Assembly (NCBI RefSeq): GCF_963676685.1
Contig: NC_092354.1
Location: 11,104,746 to 11,168,745 of the forward strand
From: Mytilus edulis
Lineage: Eukaryota > Mollusca > Bivalvia > Mytilida > Mytilidae
Length of the DNA stretch: 64,000 bases
Direction of reading: 5' to 3'
How positions within the stretch are numbered: position 1 is the stretch's first letter; each line of letters starts with the position of its first letter. Under the pieces are notes generated by a model, which did not search any database, had not been told where the DNA came from, and saw nothing but the letters and a program-made list of their open reading frames with translations. The position numbers were made by a program, and so were the translations under genes. Shown one piece after another: positions 53,131 to 64,000 of this stretch.

Positions 53131-56100
53131 TGTTCTATGCTCACTGAAAATCTTAACATAATCATATTCAAATACAGACTCCTTCAATGACGTTTTATTT
53201 ACACAATCAGCATTGACATGTTTTAGTGCCAGTCTGACCATATCTTGATTACCACTGTAACATCCAAGAGTAAGTAATCTTGTCTGCTCTATGATACCTG
53301 ATCCAAAGATCATGTCGGTAGAATCGTTTTGTTCTAAAATTAAATTGACAAGGTTCTGTAAAAGACATGTGTGACCATAATAGATTATCCAACTTATGAC
53401 CCTAATAGGATATGAACAATTCGCGTTCATACCAAAGACAATGTCCAGTAGTAATTTCTGTCTTCTTTGCTCCTCATATTTGTCTTGCATTTTTACATCT
53501 TTATCGTAAAATCTACTCATAATGTTTGGTGCATTCACCTGAAGAAAAAGTAATGCGCATAAATCTTTGTACGGCTTATTTTTTAATATTTTCCAGAAAA
53601 CCTCAAGAAAAGGGAGATATGATAACGATTGGTTCTTAAAAACATCAAATAATTCAAGAGACAGTAAATCTGTATACAGTCTTTCAGCCATGTTTTCATA
53701 ATGATCTTCACCTATCACTATTGATAGATCAGTAATCAAATCAACATTGTTTTCTCTACGGATTGAGACCTTATTAGATATAAAGTTGCTGTTCATATAT
53801 TCTAAAATTACTAAGGGATTTTTGTTTCCATAATGATATGCAACTATCTCATATATTATATCATGAATGAAAGTGAAGTTACTTTCATTTTGTACGAGAT
53901 AGGTACCCACCAGATATGAAAGTGCGTTTTCTATCTCTTTATCTGAGGTGCCTATATTAACTCCACACGTGTTTAATGCATCTTTTTTCCTTCCATCAAT
54001 ATGATCAATTTGCATTTGCTTCATCGATAGTTTATTGTTACTGATTACACAAAGTACTAGGGCTGAATATTGATGAGGAGAATTTGATTCTAACTTGTCC
54101 AGCTCGTTGATAAGGCATTCAAAAGGATTCGAAAAAAATCTTTTCACTGAGCAATCTATTCCGTGTTTTGTAGAAAATATCTTGCAGAGCAATGGGAACA
54201 TTATGATTGAGGACCCTAATGGTATATTACAATATATGTGTTTGCTTATGCCTTTGTGGCTACAATGATTTGTAAGAATTTTTTCTTTTTCTTCTTTGCT
54301 CAATGTGTTGTCCGTACTTTCAAGGTCTAACACATTCTCTAATATAAATGATTTAAGCTTTACCGCTTCCTTAAAGACAGACTTTCTACATGTAAATAAC
54401 AATACTGAATCTTTACTCATTGCAGTTATTATACCTTCTCTGAGGTTATTTACATTGTTATACATTGACATATCTACAGCAAATATTCCAAATATGTCAT
54501 CTATTAAAAAGATCTGTTTACGTTCAACATCTGCATAATGTAAAATATCTTCAACTTTAAACGCTGGAACTATTTCCCATTCCTTTTCACCATACTTCAG
54601 TGCTATATGTCTTGCCGTAGCAGTTTTACCACACCCTGGTCCACCAACTAGGCCAACGACAGAAGAAGACTGCACTATGTTTTTGGTAGCTTTGTACGCA
54701 TTTGTTTCATCATAAAATAACTCATCATCTTTTTTCCACAGATTGAGAAGTTTTAAATGTGTTTCTGAAAATGAAATATTAAAAAATCATAGTACTAGAT
54801 TCATCATGTTCAATGAACAAAAACTTCTTCCACAAACTTAAAATCTGTAAAATATATAATTGATTTGCAAAAACACTGTTCTTAAACTGAAATACCTAAT
54901 TGATTTGCAAAAACACTGTTCTTAAACTGAAATACCTAAGTGCAATGTTTCATTTAAAAAATGCCAGTAAGGAAGATCGATAACTAACTATGAACACTTA
55001 TTTGATAAATTGTATCAACTACACAAATAATACACGATGATCTTGAAGTATATATTCTGGGTATTGACGTTGTTTATCGCCTGATAACATGTTATAGTAT
55101 TCTTTTATTTGTCTTTATAAATATTACTTTTACTAGTTACTAGTCTGGTTCTGTACTTATACATTCCATCATTGTGTTATTGATCTATGATAATGTTTGT
55201 ATGTTTGTCTTTCATCATTGCGTATATGCTTTGTCTACATAAAATTGAGAAAGGAAATGGGGAATGTTTCTTTATGCCTTTTTGTGGGTTTTTTTTTTGT
55301 TGTTGTTACGTTTGACATGGTTCTGTACTTATGAATCCCTTCATTGTGTTATTGTGCAATGGTAAATGTTTGCTTACATATTTGTTTGTATTATAGTGAT
55401 TTAGATTATAACTCAATGTTGACTGCTGTACCCCTTTTTTGTGACATTTTAACCTATAATGTTTGTTTGTTTTGTTCACACATCGTTGTCAATATAATTT
55501 TATGCTACTGTCATACAAGTGAGAGGTTGAGCTAGCTATACAATCAAGTTTAATCAATCATTTTCTACTTAAGAAAATGTATGTACGAATTCATGAATAT
55601 AAGAGTTGTCCGTTCGTTTGACGTGTTTTAAATTTTGATTTTACTAAATTGATAAGGGACTTTCCGTTTTGAATTTTCCTAGGAGTTCAGTATTTTTGTG
55701 ATTTTTCTTTTTACTACCCAAGGAAGTTATTTAAGGATGTTTGCTCCTCCATGTTTAGATTTTTTCCCAGATTTTCGGAATCCTCTGGTTTTATCCATGT
55801 ATTGTCATTAAAAAAAATTGCCCACAAACCCCTACTTTCCTTTTCATAATTCTAATACATAAAGTTTAAAAAGCCATATTTCAAAATTTTATAAAATTCT
55901 TGTTATGTTTTCATAGTTTTTGAAACATAGAAGGTGGCATGGTAAATATATGAAAATTCTAGAGAGAATTATTTCCCGCCAAATTTTCAATGGCTTATAT
56001 CTTGAAAACGAGCACACGGACCCTTTATTTTTTTTCTACTTTTTTAGTTTCTTTAATTATATACTATCAATTCATAATAGTCTTTTAAAAAGCTTGTTAT

Positions 56101-59100
56101 TCTTTAACAGAGTAGCGAACATCCTTAATCAATAAGTTGTAATAACCCTTCTTAAACATATATTTTGTTGAAGCAACATTCCTAGATTGATATGAATATT
56201 TTTTTTGAATTTAAGTGAATACAATACTGTTGTTTAAAGTATAAATTGTGTGTTAATAAAGATACACGCGATGTCAATTGTAATTCTAGATTATTTTTTC
56301 TTGGTTCTTTGAACATATTTTCATGGGTACACTCTGATGTTTAAGAACAATAATACATAATTATTACTTCTGACATTAGGCGGAATATGCTGATCCTCGA
56401 TTGTACTGATTCTTCTTTCAAATTTATTCATACCATGATGCAATATATCTATTTCACCCTTTATCTTATTAAGATTGTCTAATATTTCAGAGTTTGATAG
56501 TTTATCTAAGTATCGCTTTGAAAGGTTGCTGACATCCTCATCTAGTGCTCTACAGCTTAATCTGGAAATAGCCTGAAAATAGAAAGATCCATAACAAACT
56601 AACAAAGCAAGAGAACATTTTGATATACATAACTGTTTCAATAAAAGCGTTGGACGTCTGAAATTTTATTATGTGATTATTTATTTTTTTACGTTTATAG
56701 ATGTATAATTTATGACAAAACTACGTATTGGCTTATAATAATCTTGCAATAACAGTTATACATTTGTACAAAAAAGGGACGAAAGATACCAGAGGGACAG
56801 TCAAACTCATAGATCGAAAATAAAGTGACAACGCCATGGCTAAAAATGAAAAAGACAAACAGACAAACAATAGTATACATGACACAACATAGAAAACTTA
56901 AGACTAACCCCACCAAAAACTATACAAAAGTGTTATTTAAGGAAGTATGCATATTGCCGAAACATTCACAGTAAATTGTGATGATAAATTGAATATTTAA
57001 TATTATAATAACATGTTATATAAATAACATATTGCAATGTGGATGATACAGTATTACCCCTATTTTCAACAATATCTTTAGGTGGTAACAATATGCTCTA
57101 CAATCCTCCAAGTAATGTTTTATTATATTCTAATCATTGTACTAAATAGTCTGTTATTGTCTTTTTTTTTTAAATTTAATCATTATGTAGTATGTGCGAC
57201 ATCTTTCTTTTTATATAACAACGAGGGGGGCTCGGTGGCCAAGTGGTCCAAATACTTCTACCACTGTGATCACTAGACAGTCAAAAGTGAGGTCGTGAGT
57301 CTGAACACCGCCCGTGTGACTCCAATCTTAATTGACTAGGATTGTCAGTTTTTCTATCGCTTGTCTGTTGTTTTCTCCAGCTTTCTGCACACAAAAACTA
57401 CAAGTCGTTGTAAGAGTTTAATCATAGCCTGTTGCCAAAACGCTGAAATTCATTGGTCTTAAGGTTTCAATAACTGAGTTGTTTTATGTACACATGTATC
57501 TCCCCGCTGAGCCACATGTAAGAGTAAAGTTTCTCCCTTGTATTTAAGTAGAGAATATGGCATTACAAGAGCGACGAAAGATACCAGAGGGTCATTCAAA
57601 GTCATAGATCGAAAATAAGCTGACAACGTCATGGCTAAAAACGAAAAAGACAGACAGACACATACTAGTATACAAGACAAAAAAAAACCTTAAGACTAAG
57701 AAACACGAACCAAAGCAAAACCTGGGGGTGATCTCATGTGCTCCATGGAAAGGTAAGCAGATCCTTCTCCACATGTGGCACCCATCGTGTTGCTCATGTT
57801 ATAACAAAACTCGGTAAATACAATAATTCGGTTGGTCACATAACTAAGGGAACGGATTGTAGTTACGACATAAGGAACATATCAGATGTCATCTGTAAAA
57901 CTGATATTCCATTACAATACATGGGGACGAAGTCATCATGAACAGTAAGAGAGTCAATCAAATAAAGAATGTCTTATTGTTATGTATAATACCTCGGATA
58001 ATTCAGTCCACAAATTCTTGAAGTCAGAATCGTTTAACTTTAATTTTGTGTTGTGGGCCAATGTGTTTCTGTTATGTCTGATCCGTTCTATGTCGTCTTC
58101 TTCTGTGATGTCTCCTGGTAATGGAGAGGAACCCCAGCCACGTGTTGGTGTTGACGGAGGGGTTATAGTGTTCCTGATGAGTTTGTAAAGAAGAGAGAAA
58201 TCGAACTCGCTGGACTTTACATTACCTGTTTGAGCTGAAATGATAACTTTACTTGTAACATATGTGACTATTAGAAAATCGAATGTTTAAACATGTTATA
58301 TATCCTCGGATTTCAATTTCGGCTTTGAGCGTTCCTGATGAAGGTGAATCCAGAAAAGTGCTTCGGACGCCTTGTTTTCAATTATTTTTTACACTATTTT
58401 CCACTCATGTTCTTAAATGTATGATCTAATGGTTAATATCGAACTTAATTTAAAAACATTACAAAAAAATACCAAGATATTGGACGAAAAATATATCTGT
58501 GTATCGAAAGAAAGAGGCATAGAATATACCAAAGCTATATATTCAAACCATTTAGTTGGTGGCAAACTGACAACGCTATAGCAAAAAGAGACATAGTTCG
58601 ACACTTACCCCATTAAAACTTGTAAACCGGGGTTGTTGCCACCTGTCATGTTGGTTATGTAACAATAATATTGGTGATAAGTCTGATTCGGCAATAATTC
58701 ATATAAAAAAAGAGGGCGGAAGTCTGGTTACGACAATTGAAACATACCCGTTGTCGATATATATATATGTCGAAACAGACATTCTATAAATGTCAAACAA
58801 ATTGTAATAGGGTTCTTGAAACTTACACATTAGAGCAACACAACGGGTGCCACATGTGGAGCAGGATCTCCTTACCCTTCCGAAGTACCGGGGATCACCC
58901 CTAGAATTTTGTAGGGGTTTGTGTTGCTTAGTCTTTAGTTTTCTATGTTGTGTCTTGTGTACTATTATTTGTCTGTTTGTCTTTTTCATTTTTATCCACG
59001 GCGTTGTCAGAGTATTTTCGATCTTTTAGTTTGACCGTCCCTCTGGTACCTTTCGCCCATCTTTTGGACCCCTTGATTCAAAAGCTCCCTCACAAAAGTT

Positions 59101-62100
59101 ATTCGCAGCTACTTCTATCACGGAAATCATGAAAAAAAATCCCGACTTTGGAAAAACGCTATCAACTGGGAGTTATAACCCATATGCAAATTTTACAGGA
59201 ATGTACTTATAAATGATAAATGCACATAATTGAGAGGCTGAAATAATTTTCTTGTGTCGTAAAGTTTGTTCTTTACCAACCATCGTTGTCAAGTTTAGTT
59301 GTAGGTCAAGATAAAAAGCGGACTATACTTTATCTATTGTATCCTTTACATCAAGTTCGATTGGATACATATGTTAATCATAGGCACCTAATTTTGAATT
59401 GTTACGATTTAAGACTGTCCATATTGCGGAAAGTGAAGTAAAATATAAATGATTTATTTACCTTTGTTTCACTTTCAATGCTTACATTCTTTTTCTTAAC
59501 CCAACACGTACAATTCATGCGTTATCAATCTCTAGCTAATTTTAAATTGAAATTCACATGAATACGGATTCAATGCTGTTGGTTTATTCACTTGCAAGTG
59601 ACTAATTCATCATCAATGTTTCTTAGCTTATTTTGAAAAAATTGAAACATACTGGCAGCTAAAATCAAATTATTATTTCACTATTTCACTTTCATTAATG
59701 TTTAAACAATAAAAATACATATTTATATTTTTATATATGTCGTATCTAGTGCTACTTTAATGGGTTTTTTTCAGCTTATTGTTTTCTTATCGGAAGCAAA
59801 TCTATATCTGGCTTCATCTTAAGGAGCGTCATACCTAGGTATTTATTTTAAAAACAAAAATACTCAGCACAGTCAAACTGGTTTATTTGTATTTCAAAAG
59901 GAAATAGTTGGTTGGTATCATTTCATTTGTTTGTAAAGGTATTTATGTTCATAAAACTGAAGGTTCTATCAAATATGTTTATATCTGATATGTGTTACCT
60001 GGAAACAGCACAGCTAATTGATCAGGTGTACATTTCCAATGACTAAGTTTTAAATCTTTAATATGACGATTTAAGTGCGATGCTAGATCCGATTCTGGAA
60101 CTTTTCTCGTGAAATACAATCCAACAGATTTCGTGGCTATTGTCGAACAAAGTAGGTAGTATCGAAGAAAATGTGTCTCCTCTTTCGACAATGAATTACC
60201 TGGATCTGAAAAAGAATAACATCATTTAGAAAAAGACTCTAGAATCAAACATGAATATGAACAACAATCATGTTTTGACAAAATGTCAGGACAACCAAAC
60301 TGTAAAAAGATGAGCAAAAAGGGTAAAAATGTTCCGTTAATTTATTGTGTAAAATATTTAATATTAGTTTAGCAGCTTCATGTAAGAACATATCTTTTCG
60401 ATGTCAAAAAGAAGAAGCAAGAATTATTCTGACTGGCTGTGTATTACTGTACAGTTCTAAACATGTAGTCTTGTCGAGATTTTTGTATTTTAGCATAACA
60501 TGAGGTCAGCCATTTCTGATGTGTTTACACACAATCCATTGTATATGTACTGATTTACATTTATCATGTTTATGTTCACAAGTAAAATAACAAGTATACA
60601 AAATAAATTGCTTCGTCAAGCACAGCTAGATACGACCACAGAGGACCAACCCTGAACAGTTGGAACAACTAGAGGCTCTAAAGAGCCTGTGTCGCTCACC
60701 TGGGTCTATGGAATATTAAACAATGGACACAGATGGATTCATGACAAAATTGTGTTTTGGTGATGGTGATGTGTTTGTAGATCTTACTTTACTAAACATT
60801 CTTGCTGCTTACAATTATCTCTATCTATAACAGTACTTTCTGTGGAAAATGTTATTGAAAATCTTCAAATTTTAAGAAAATTGTTAAAAATTGACTATGA
60901 AGGGCAATAACTCCTTAGGGGGTCAATTGACTATTTTGGTTACAGTGACTTATTTTTAGTTCTTACTTTGCTGTACATTATTGCTGTTTACAGTTTATCT
61001 CTATCTATAATAATATTCAAGATAACAAAAAACCAGCAAAATTTCCTTAAAATTACCAATTCAGGGGCAGCAACCTAACAACCGATTAACCGATTCATCT
61101 GAAAATTCCAAGGCAGATAGATCGTGACCTGATCAACAATTTTACTTCCTGTCAGATTTGCTCTTAATGCTTTGGTTTTTGAGCTATAAGCCAAAAACTG
61201 CATTTTACCCCCATGTTCTATTTTTAGCCATGGCGGCCATCTTGGTTTGTTGGCCGAGTTACCGGACACATTTTTTTAACTAGATACCCCAATGATGATT
61301 TATATGGCCAAGTTTGGTTAAATTTGGCCCTGTTGTTTCAGAGGAGAAGATTTTTCTAAAAGATTACTAAGATTTACGAAAAATGGTTAAAAATTGACTA
61401 TAAAGGGCAATAACTCCTAAAGTGGTCAACTGACCATTTTGGTCATGTTGACTTATTTGTAGATCTTACTTTGCTGAACATTATTGCTGTTACAGTTTAT
61501 CTCTATCTATAATAATATTCAAGATAATAACCAAAAACAGCAAAATTTCCTTAAAATTACCATTTCAGGGGCAGCAACCCAACAACGGAATGTCCTATTC
61601 ATCTGAAAATTTCAGGGCAGATAGATCTTGACCTGATGAACAATTTAATTATGTCAGGTTTCCTCTAAATGCTTTGGTTTTTGAGTTATAAGCCAAAATC
61701 TGCACTTTACCCCCATGTTCTATTTTTAGCCATGGCGGCCATCTTGGTTGGTTGGCTGGGCCACCGGACACATTTTTGAAACTAGATACCCCAATGATGA
61801 TTATGGCCAAGTTTGGTTAAATTTGGCCCAGTAGTTTCAGAGGAGAAGATTTTTGTAAAAGTTAACGCAGGACGACGACGACGCACGCCAAGTGATGAGA
61901 AAAGCTCACTTGGCCTTTCGGCCAGGTGAGCTAAAAATTAACAAAATATTCGCGCTTGATACAGGTCTGAATTTGGATTGTTATTAAATATTTGACACAT
62001 ATTATAGGTTTCTGACACAGAATAACTGTAGTCAAAGAACTTGGAATTGGTTATATGATTTTAATTTATATATGTTTTGCTTTTGTGCAATTCACTATGC

Positions 62101-63816
62101 TGTTGTAAATTGAACCTCCCCCATCCCCCCCCCCCCCCCAAAAAAAAAGGTTATTTTCCCCTTTTTTGCTTTTGTTCAATACACTTTGCTGTTGCGAATT
62201 GACCTCCACAAACCCACCTCTAAAAATCAAATGTTTACCCCCTTTTTTGCTTTTGTGCAATACAATATGCTGTTGCCTATTGACCCTCTCCCCTTTTTGT
62301 TTTCCAAATTGTCCAAAACATGACATTTCTTTATACATAATTTATAAGTAGTGTAAGGGAGGTAAATACATACACAACATAGTATTTAAAATGTATTTGA
62401 ATTACCTCCCTTAAACTGCTTTTAAATTGTCTTATTTGTCCATTTCAGAGAGATTCATACACTTAAACACAAGTTATTTTTGTCTCAAAACTACAAAAAT
62501 GCTTTTTTGATCTCTTTTGTGGTCCCTAATTCCTAAACTCCCCCCAAAATCAATCCCAACATTCCTTTAGTGGTATTGGACCTTCTGGTAAAAAATTATA
62601 GAGATCCATTCACTTAAACTAAAGTTATTGTCTGGACACTAACTGCGTCTTCGGACGACGACGCAGACGACGACATGATAGGATTATACGACGCAAAACA
62701 AAATTTTGAGGTCGTATAAAAACGAACCACAAAGAAAGTTCAAAGAGGAAATTCCCCCACCAAATGGTAAAATCAAAACCTCGAAAAATGCTTTAAAATG
62801 GCATATTAAACATAGTTTTATAGCCAGCTAAACCCCTCACTTGTATGAGAGTCACATAACATTCCTTTATATAGACAACAATGACAATATTCTGTATAAA
62901 AACAGTAGCAAAAATAGATTAAAACAGATATAATTTTTTTCATTCAGATAAAAAGTCTATAAATGAATGGCATTTTTTTTTTCCAAATTTGCACATTTAA
63001 AGGTTTAAACCAATTGTTCTCTGCTATTTACAATCCAAAGATAACAGACGATAACTAAGCTACCTGAAACGAAAAAACATAAAAGCTAACTGTATCAACA
63101 AAGCTAAATATAGTGTTACCTCGGCTATTTTATATTCATAAAATTTTGAATTATCATATCACCAATTCGCCTTTTCATAATCTAAAGAACAATTGGTAAT
63201 CTCATTGTTCGTACACCAAAATGAAAATAACGTCCATTGTTTAGAACGTTTTTAACCAATTGCAACGTTTTGGTGTACGCTTTTAGTTTAAACATATTCA
63301 TTTATAGTGGATTGGTAAAACAAATTATTGAAACTTATATTAATCTCTTTCCATTTTGAGGGTGTGAGTGCTGCCTTGTATCAGCATTAGGTCTACTCTT
63401 TTTTTAAATCTACAAGGGTGTCTTTTACGTGCAAGAGATATGGCTCTCTCAACACGGGACAGCTATTTATTGTCCTCTTCTAACGGACTATCATCGTTTC
63501 TCAAAAACATACTTGCAAATGGTGTCAAGGGAGAGCCGAAAATTTAGTCCCTAAAATTTTGTCTCTGAAACGGGGATGAACCAGGGACCTTGGTGTTAGT
63601 AGTCCGATGCCTTAACCCTTACACCACGGCTCTCGTGTGTAGATTCTGAAACGGCCAATTATATGTCACAAAAAAATGTTTACTGTTGATATCGACTATG
63701 TACTTTTCCGGCGTTGTTTGTAGTCTGTCAGGAAAGAGTCAAATTAAATGGAAATATCATTTAAATTAAATCAATAATTTACCTGTATTAGAAGGTGAAA
63801 CGACCAAGGAAGTCAT
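52558..63816 (-). CDS. HEPN (DZIP3-like) - STAND NTPase - ankyrin protein, 964 aa, 5 exons
   Basis: Predicted intracellular NLR-like sensor. Exons in order: 63816-63783, 60205-59999, 58234-57993, 56572-56368, 54764-52558; every border is AG/GT and all phases agree, giving 2895 bp with one stop. Start is MTSLVVSPSNT at 63816. Residues 12-80 form an N-terminal helical region (EETHFLRYYLL...LFP). A HEPN domain of the DZIP3/hRUL138 type spans about 85-200, with the R-x4-H motif RNTLAH at 136-141. A helical linker follows (about 200-230), then a STAND NTPase with Walker A GGPGCGKT at 270-277 and Walker B IFLIDD at 314-319. Six ankyrin repeats run from about 765 to the end. The NTPase resembles the family called nSTAND3. 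It lacks the RING finger of vertebrate DZIP3. Such genes are greatly expanded in bivalves; a role in immune sensing is inference. Confidence 0.88.
54765..56367 (-). other. Intron of the HEPN-NTPase gene
   Basis: Contains the 40-bp duplication and two related blocks near 55145 and 55320 (GGTTCTGTACTTAT, TTCATTGTGTTATTG). No exon seen. Confidence 0.6.
54858..54937 (+). repeat. Exact tandem duplication, 2 x 40 bp
   Basis: 54858-54897 and 54898-54937 are identical (AATTGATTTGCAAAAACACT...). In the intron before the NTPase exon. Confidence 0.92.
56755..56920 (-). repeat. Repeat family B copy
   Basis: GTACAAAAAAGGGACGAAAG, GTCAAACTCATAGATCG and GACACAACATAGAAAAC. Confidence 0.7.
57222..57480 (+). 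mobile_element. tRNA-derived SINE
   Basis: tRNA-like head starting GGGGGGCTCGGTGGCCAAGT, with an A-box-like GTGGCCAAGTGG and a B-box-like GTCGTGAGTCTGAACACC, then an unrelated body (TAGGATTGTCAGTTTTTCTA...). Intronic in the HEPN-NTPase gene. Confidence 0.65.
57570..57840 (-). repeat. Repeat family B copy, longer
   Basis: Covers GAGCGACGAAAGATACCAGA through CTGGGGGTGATCTCATGTGC to the CACATGTGGCACCCATCGTG end. Confidence 0.7.
57993..58234 (-). other. HEPN domain exon
   Basis: Encodes FDFSLLYKLIRNTI, a Gly-Trp-Gly loop (RGWGSSP), DITEEDDIERIR and RNTLAH. In HEPN proteins an R-x4-6-H motif forms the ribonuclease site; here both residues are present. The domain is completed by AISRLS... in the next exon. 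Confidence 0.82.
58845..59065 (+). repeat. Repeat family B copy, opposite orientation
   Basis: GGGTGCCACATGTGGAGCAG through GTGTTGCTTAGTCTTTAG to CCTCTGGTACCTTTCGCCC. Confidence 0.72.
60660..61935 (+). mobile_element. Bivalve-type interspersed repeat with internal ~500-bp duplication
   Basis: Left end holds GTGTCGCTCACCTGGGTC and the right end CTCACTTGGCC / GGCCAGGTGAGCTAAAAA, partly inverted to each other. The inside is duplicated: AAAAATTGACTAT(G/A)AAGGGC starts near 60888 and 61389, and GCCATGGCGGCCATCTTGG occurs in both halves. No ORF. I recognise its general type from bivalve genomes but cannot name the family. Confidence 0.7.
62078..62300 (+). repeat. Three tandem ~85-bp repeats with poly(C)
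   Basis: TTTTGCTTTTGTGCAAT...TGCTGTTG recurs near 62073, 62165 and 62247. The first is followed by a C16-type run at about 62124. Confidence 0.75.
63355..63634 (-). mobile_element. tRNA-derived SINE with conserved 3' domain
   Basis: On the minus strand: head GAGAGCCGTGGTGTAAGGGT with A-box-like and B-box-like (GGTCCCTGGTTCATCCC) parts, then a body ending ATCTCTTGCACGTAAAAGAC. The 3' part resembles the shared domain of metazoan MetaSINE-type elements; that name is from memory and needs a database check. Confidence 0.68.
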
Positions 63817-64000
63817 GCTGAATCGTCTGTTTTCCGAGTGACTTTGTTTTTCGTTATTTTCACAAACTCCGTTATCTTTAACTGTTTAGGGTTAAATGAC
63901 TTCGACATTTTTAGAATATATTTTTGGCTATTCCCATAAAGGGAATGTTAACCAAGTTTAAACCAAACAAAAATCCATGATTCACAGTTCTGTTTTGGCT

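Larger units (their letters stand above)
60206..63782 (-). other. 3.6-kb first intron of the HEPN-NTPase gene
   Basis: Filled largely by repeats: 60660-61935, 62078-62300, a GACGACGACGCAGACGACGA-bearing repeat near 62640-62720, an inverted pair near 63210/63272 and a SINE at 63355-63634. Confidence 0.7.

Noticed and set aside
63210-63284. Inverted pair CGTACACCAAAA / TTTTGGTGTACG
   Set aside because: Arms of about 12 bp only, with no defined ends or duplication; left as a note rather than an element.

Overview
The window is eukaryotic nuclear DNA. It is AT-rich, has multi-exon genes with GT/AG introns, is crowded with retrotransposons and interspersed repeats, and has no bacterial operons. 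The two host genes (a fibrinogen-related lectin-like gene and a HEPN-NTPase-ankyrin gene of the DZIP3-like kind), together with repeat families I recognise by eye, point to a bivalve mollusc, most likely a mussel (Mytilidae). The species is inference.

Layout. 1-5747: a LINE copy on the minus strand with two open frames: ORF1 with CCHC zinc knuckles, and a 1283-aa ORF2 with endonuclease and reverse transcriptase (L1/Tx1-like). 5748-23240: a tandem array of a unit of about 0.97 kb carrying tRNA-Gln sequences in both orientations, repeatedly hit by mobile elements. A second, decayed LINE copy (6073-11884) and a different 1.76-kb element with an unknown ORF (18713-20475) both sit inside tRNA-Gln genes at exactly the same nucleotide, with target-site duplications made of tRNA sequence. 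A 24-bp remnant at 21428 marks a third event. The array also holds a 5.93-kb element with 113-bp GC-rich terminal inverted repeats (11950-17878) and a 540-bp solo LTR (22444-22983).

23444-47901, minus strand: a gene I assembled exon by exon from splice sites, reading phase and domain pattern: hydrophobic leader, two Ly6/uPAR-like (LU) domains, four six-cysteine EB-like modules, and a C-terminal fibrinogen-related domain. One LU exon carries one extra T, which breaks the frame. 47902-52557: intergenic repeats, foldback elements and an acidic-repeat ORF. 52558-63816, minus strand: a complete five-exon gene for a 964-aa protein with a DZIP3-like HEPN domain (R-x4-H), a STAND-type NTPase and six ankyrin repeats. 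The two host genes are head-to-tail on the same strand and both look like innate-immunity receptors or sensors.

The least expected feature is the tRNA-Gln array used as a landing site by at least two unrelated retroelements. The second is the LU-LU-EB4-FReD domain architecture. All exon models, domain names and boundaries come from reading the sequence; no search was run.
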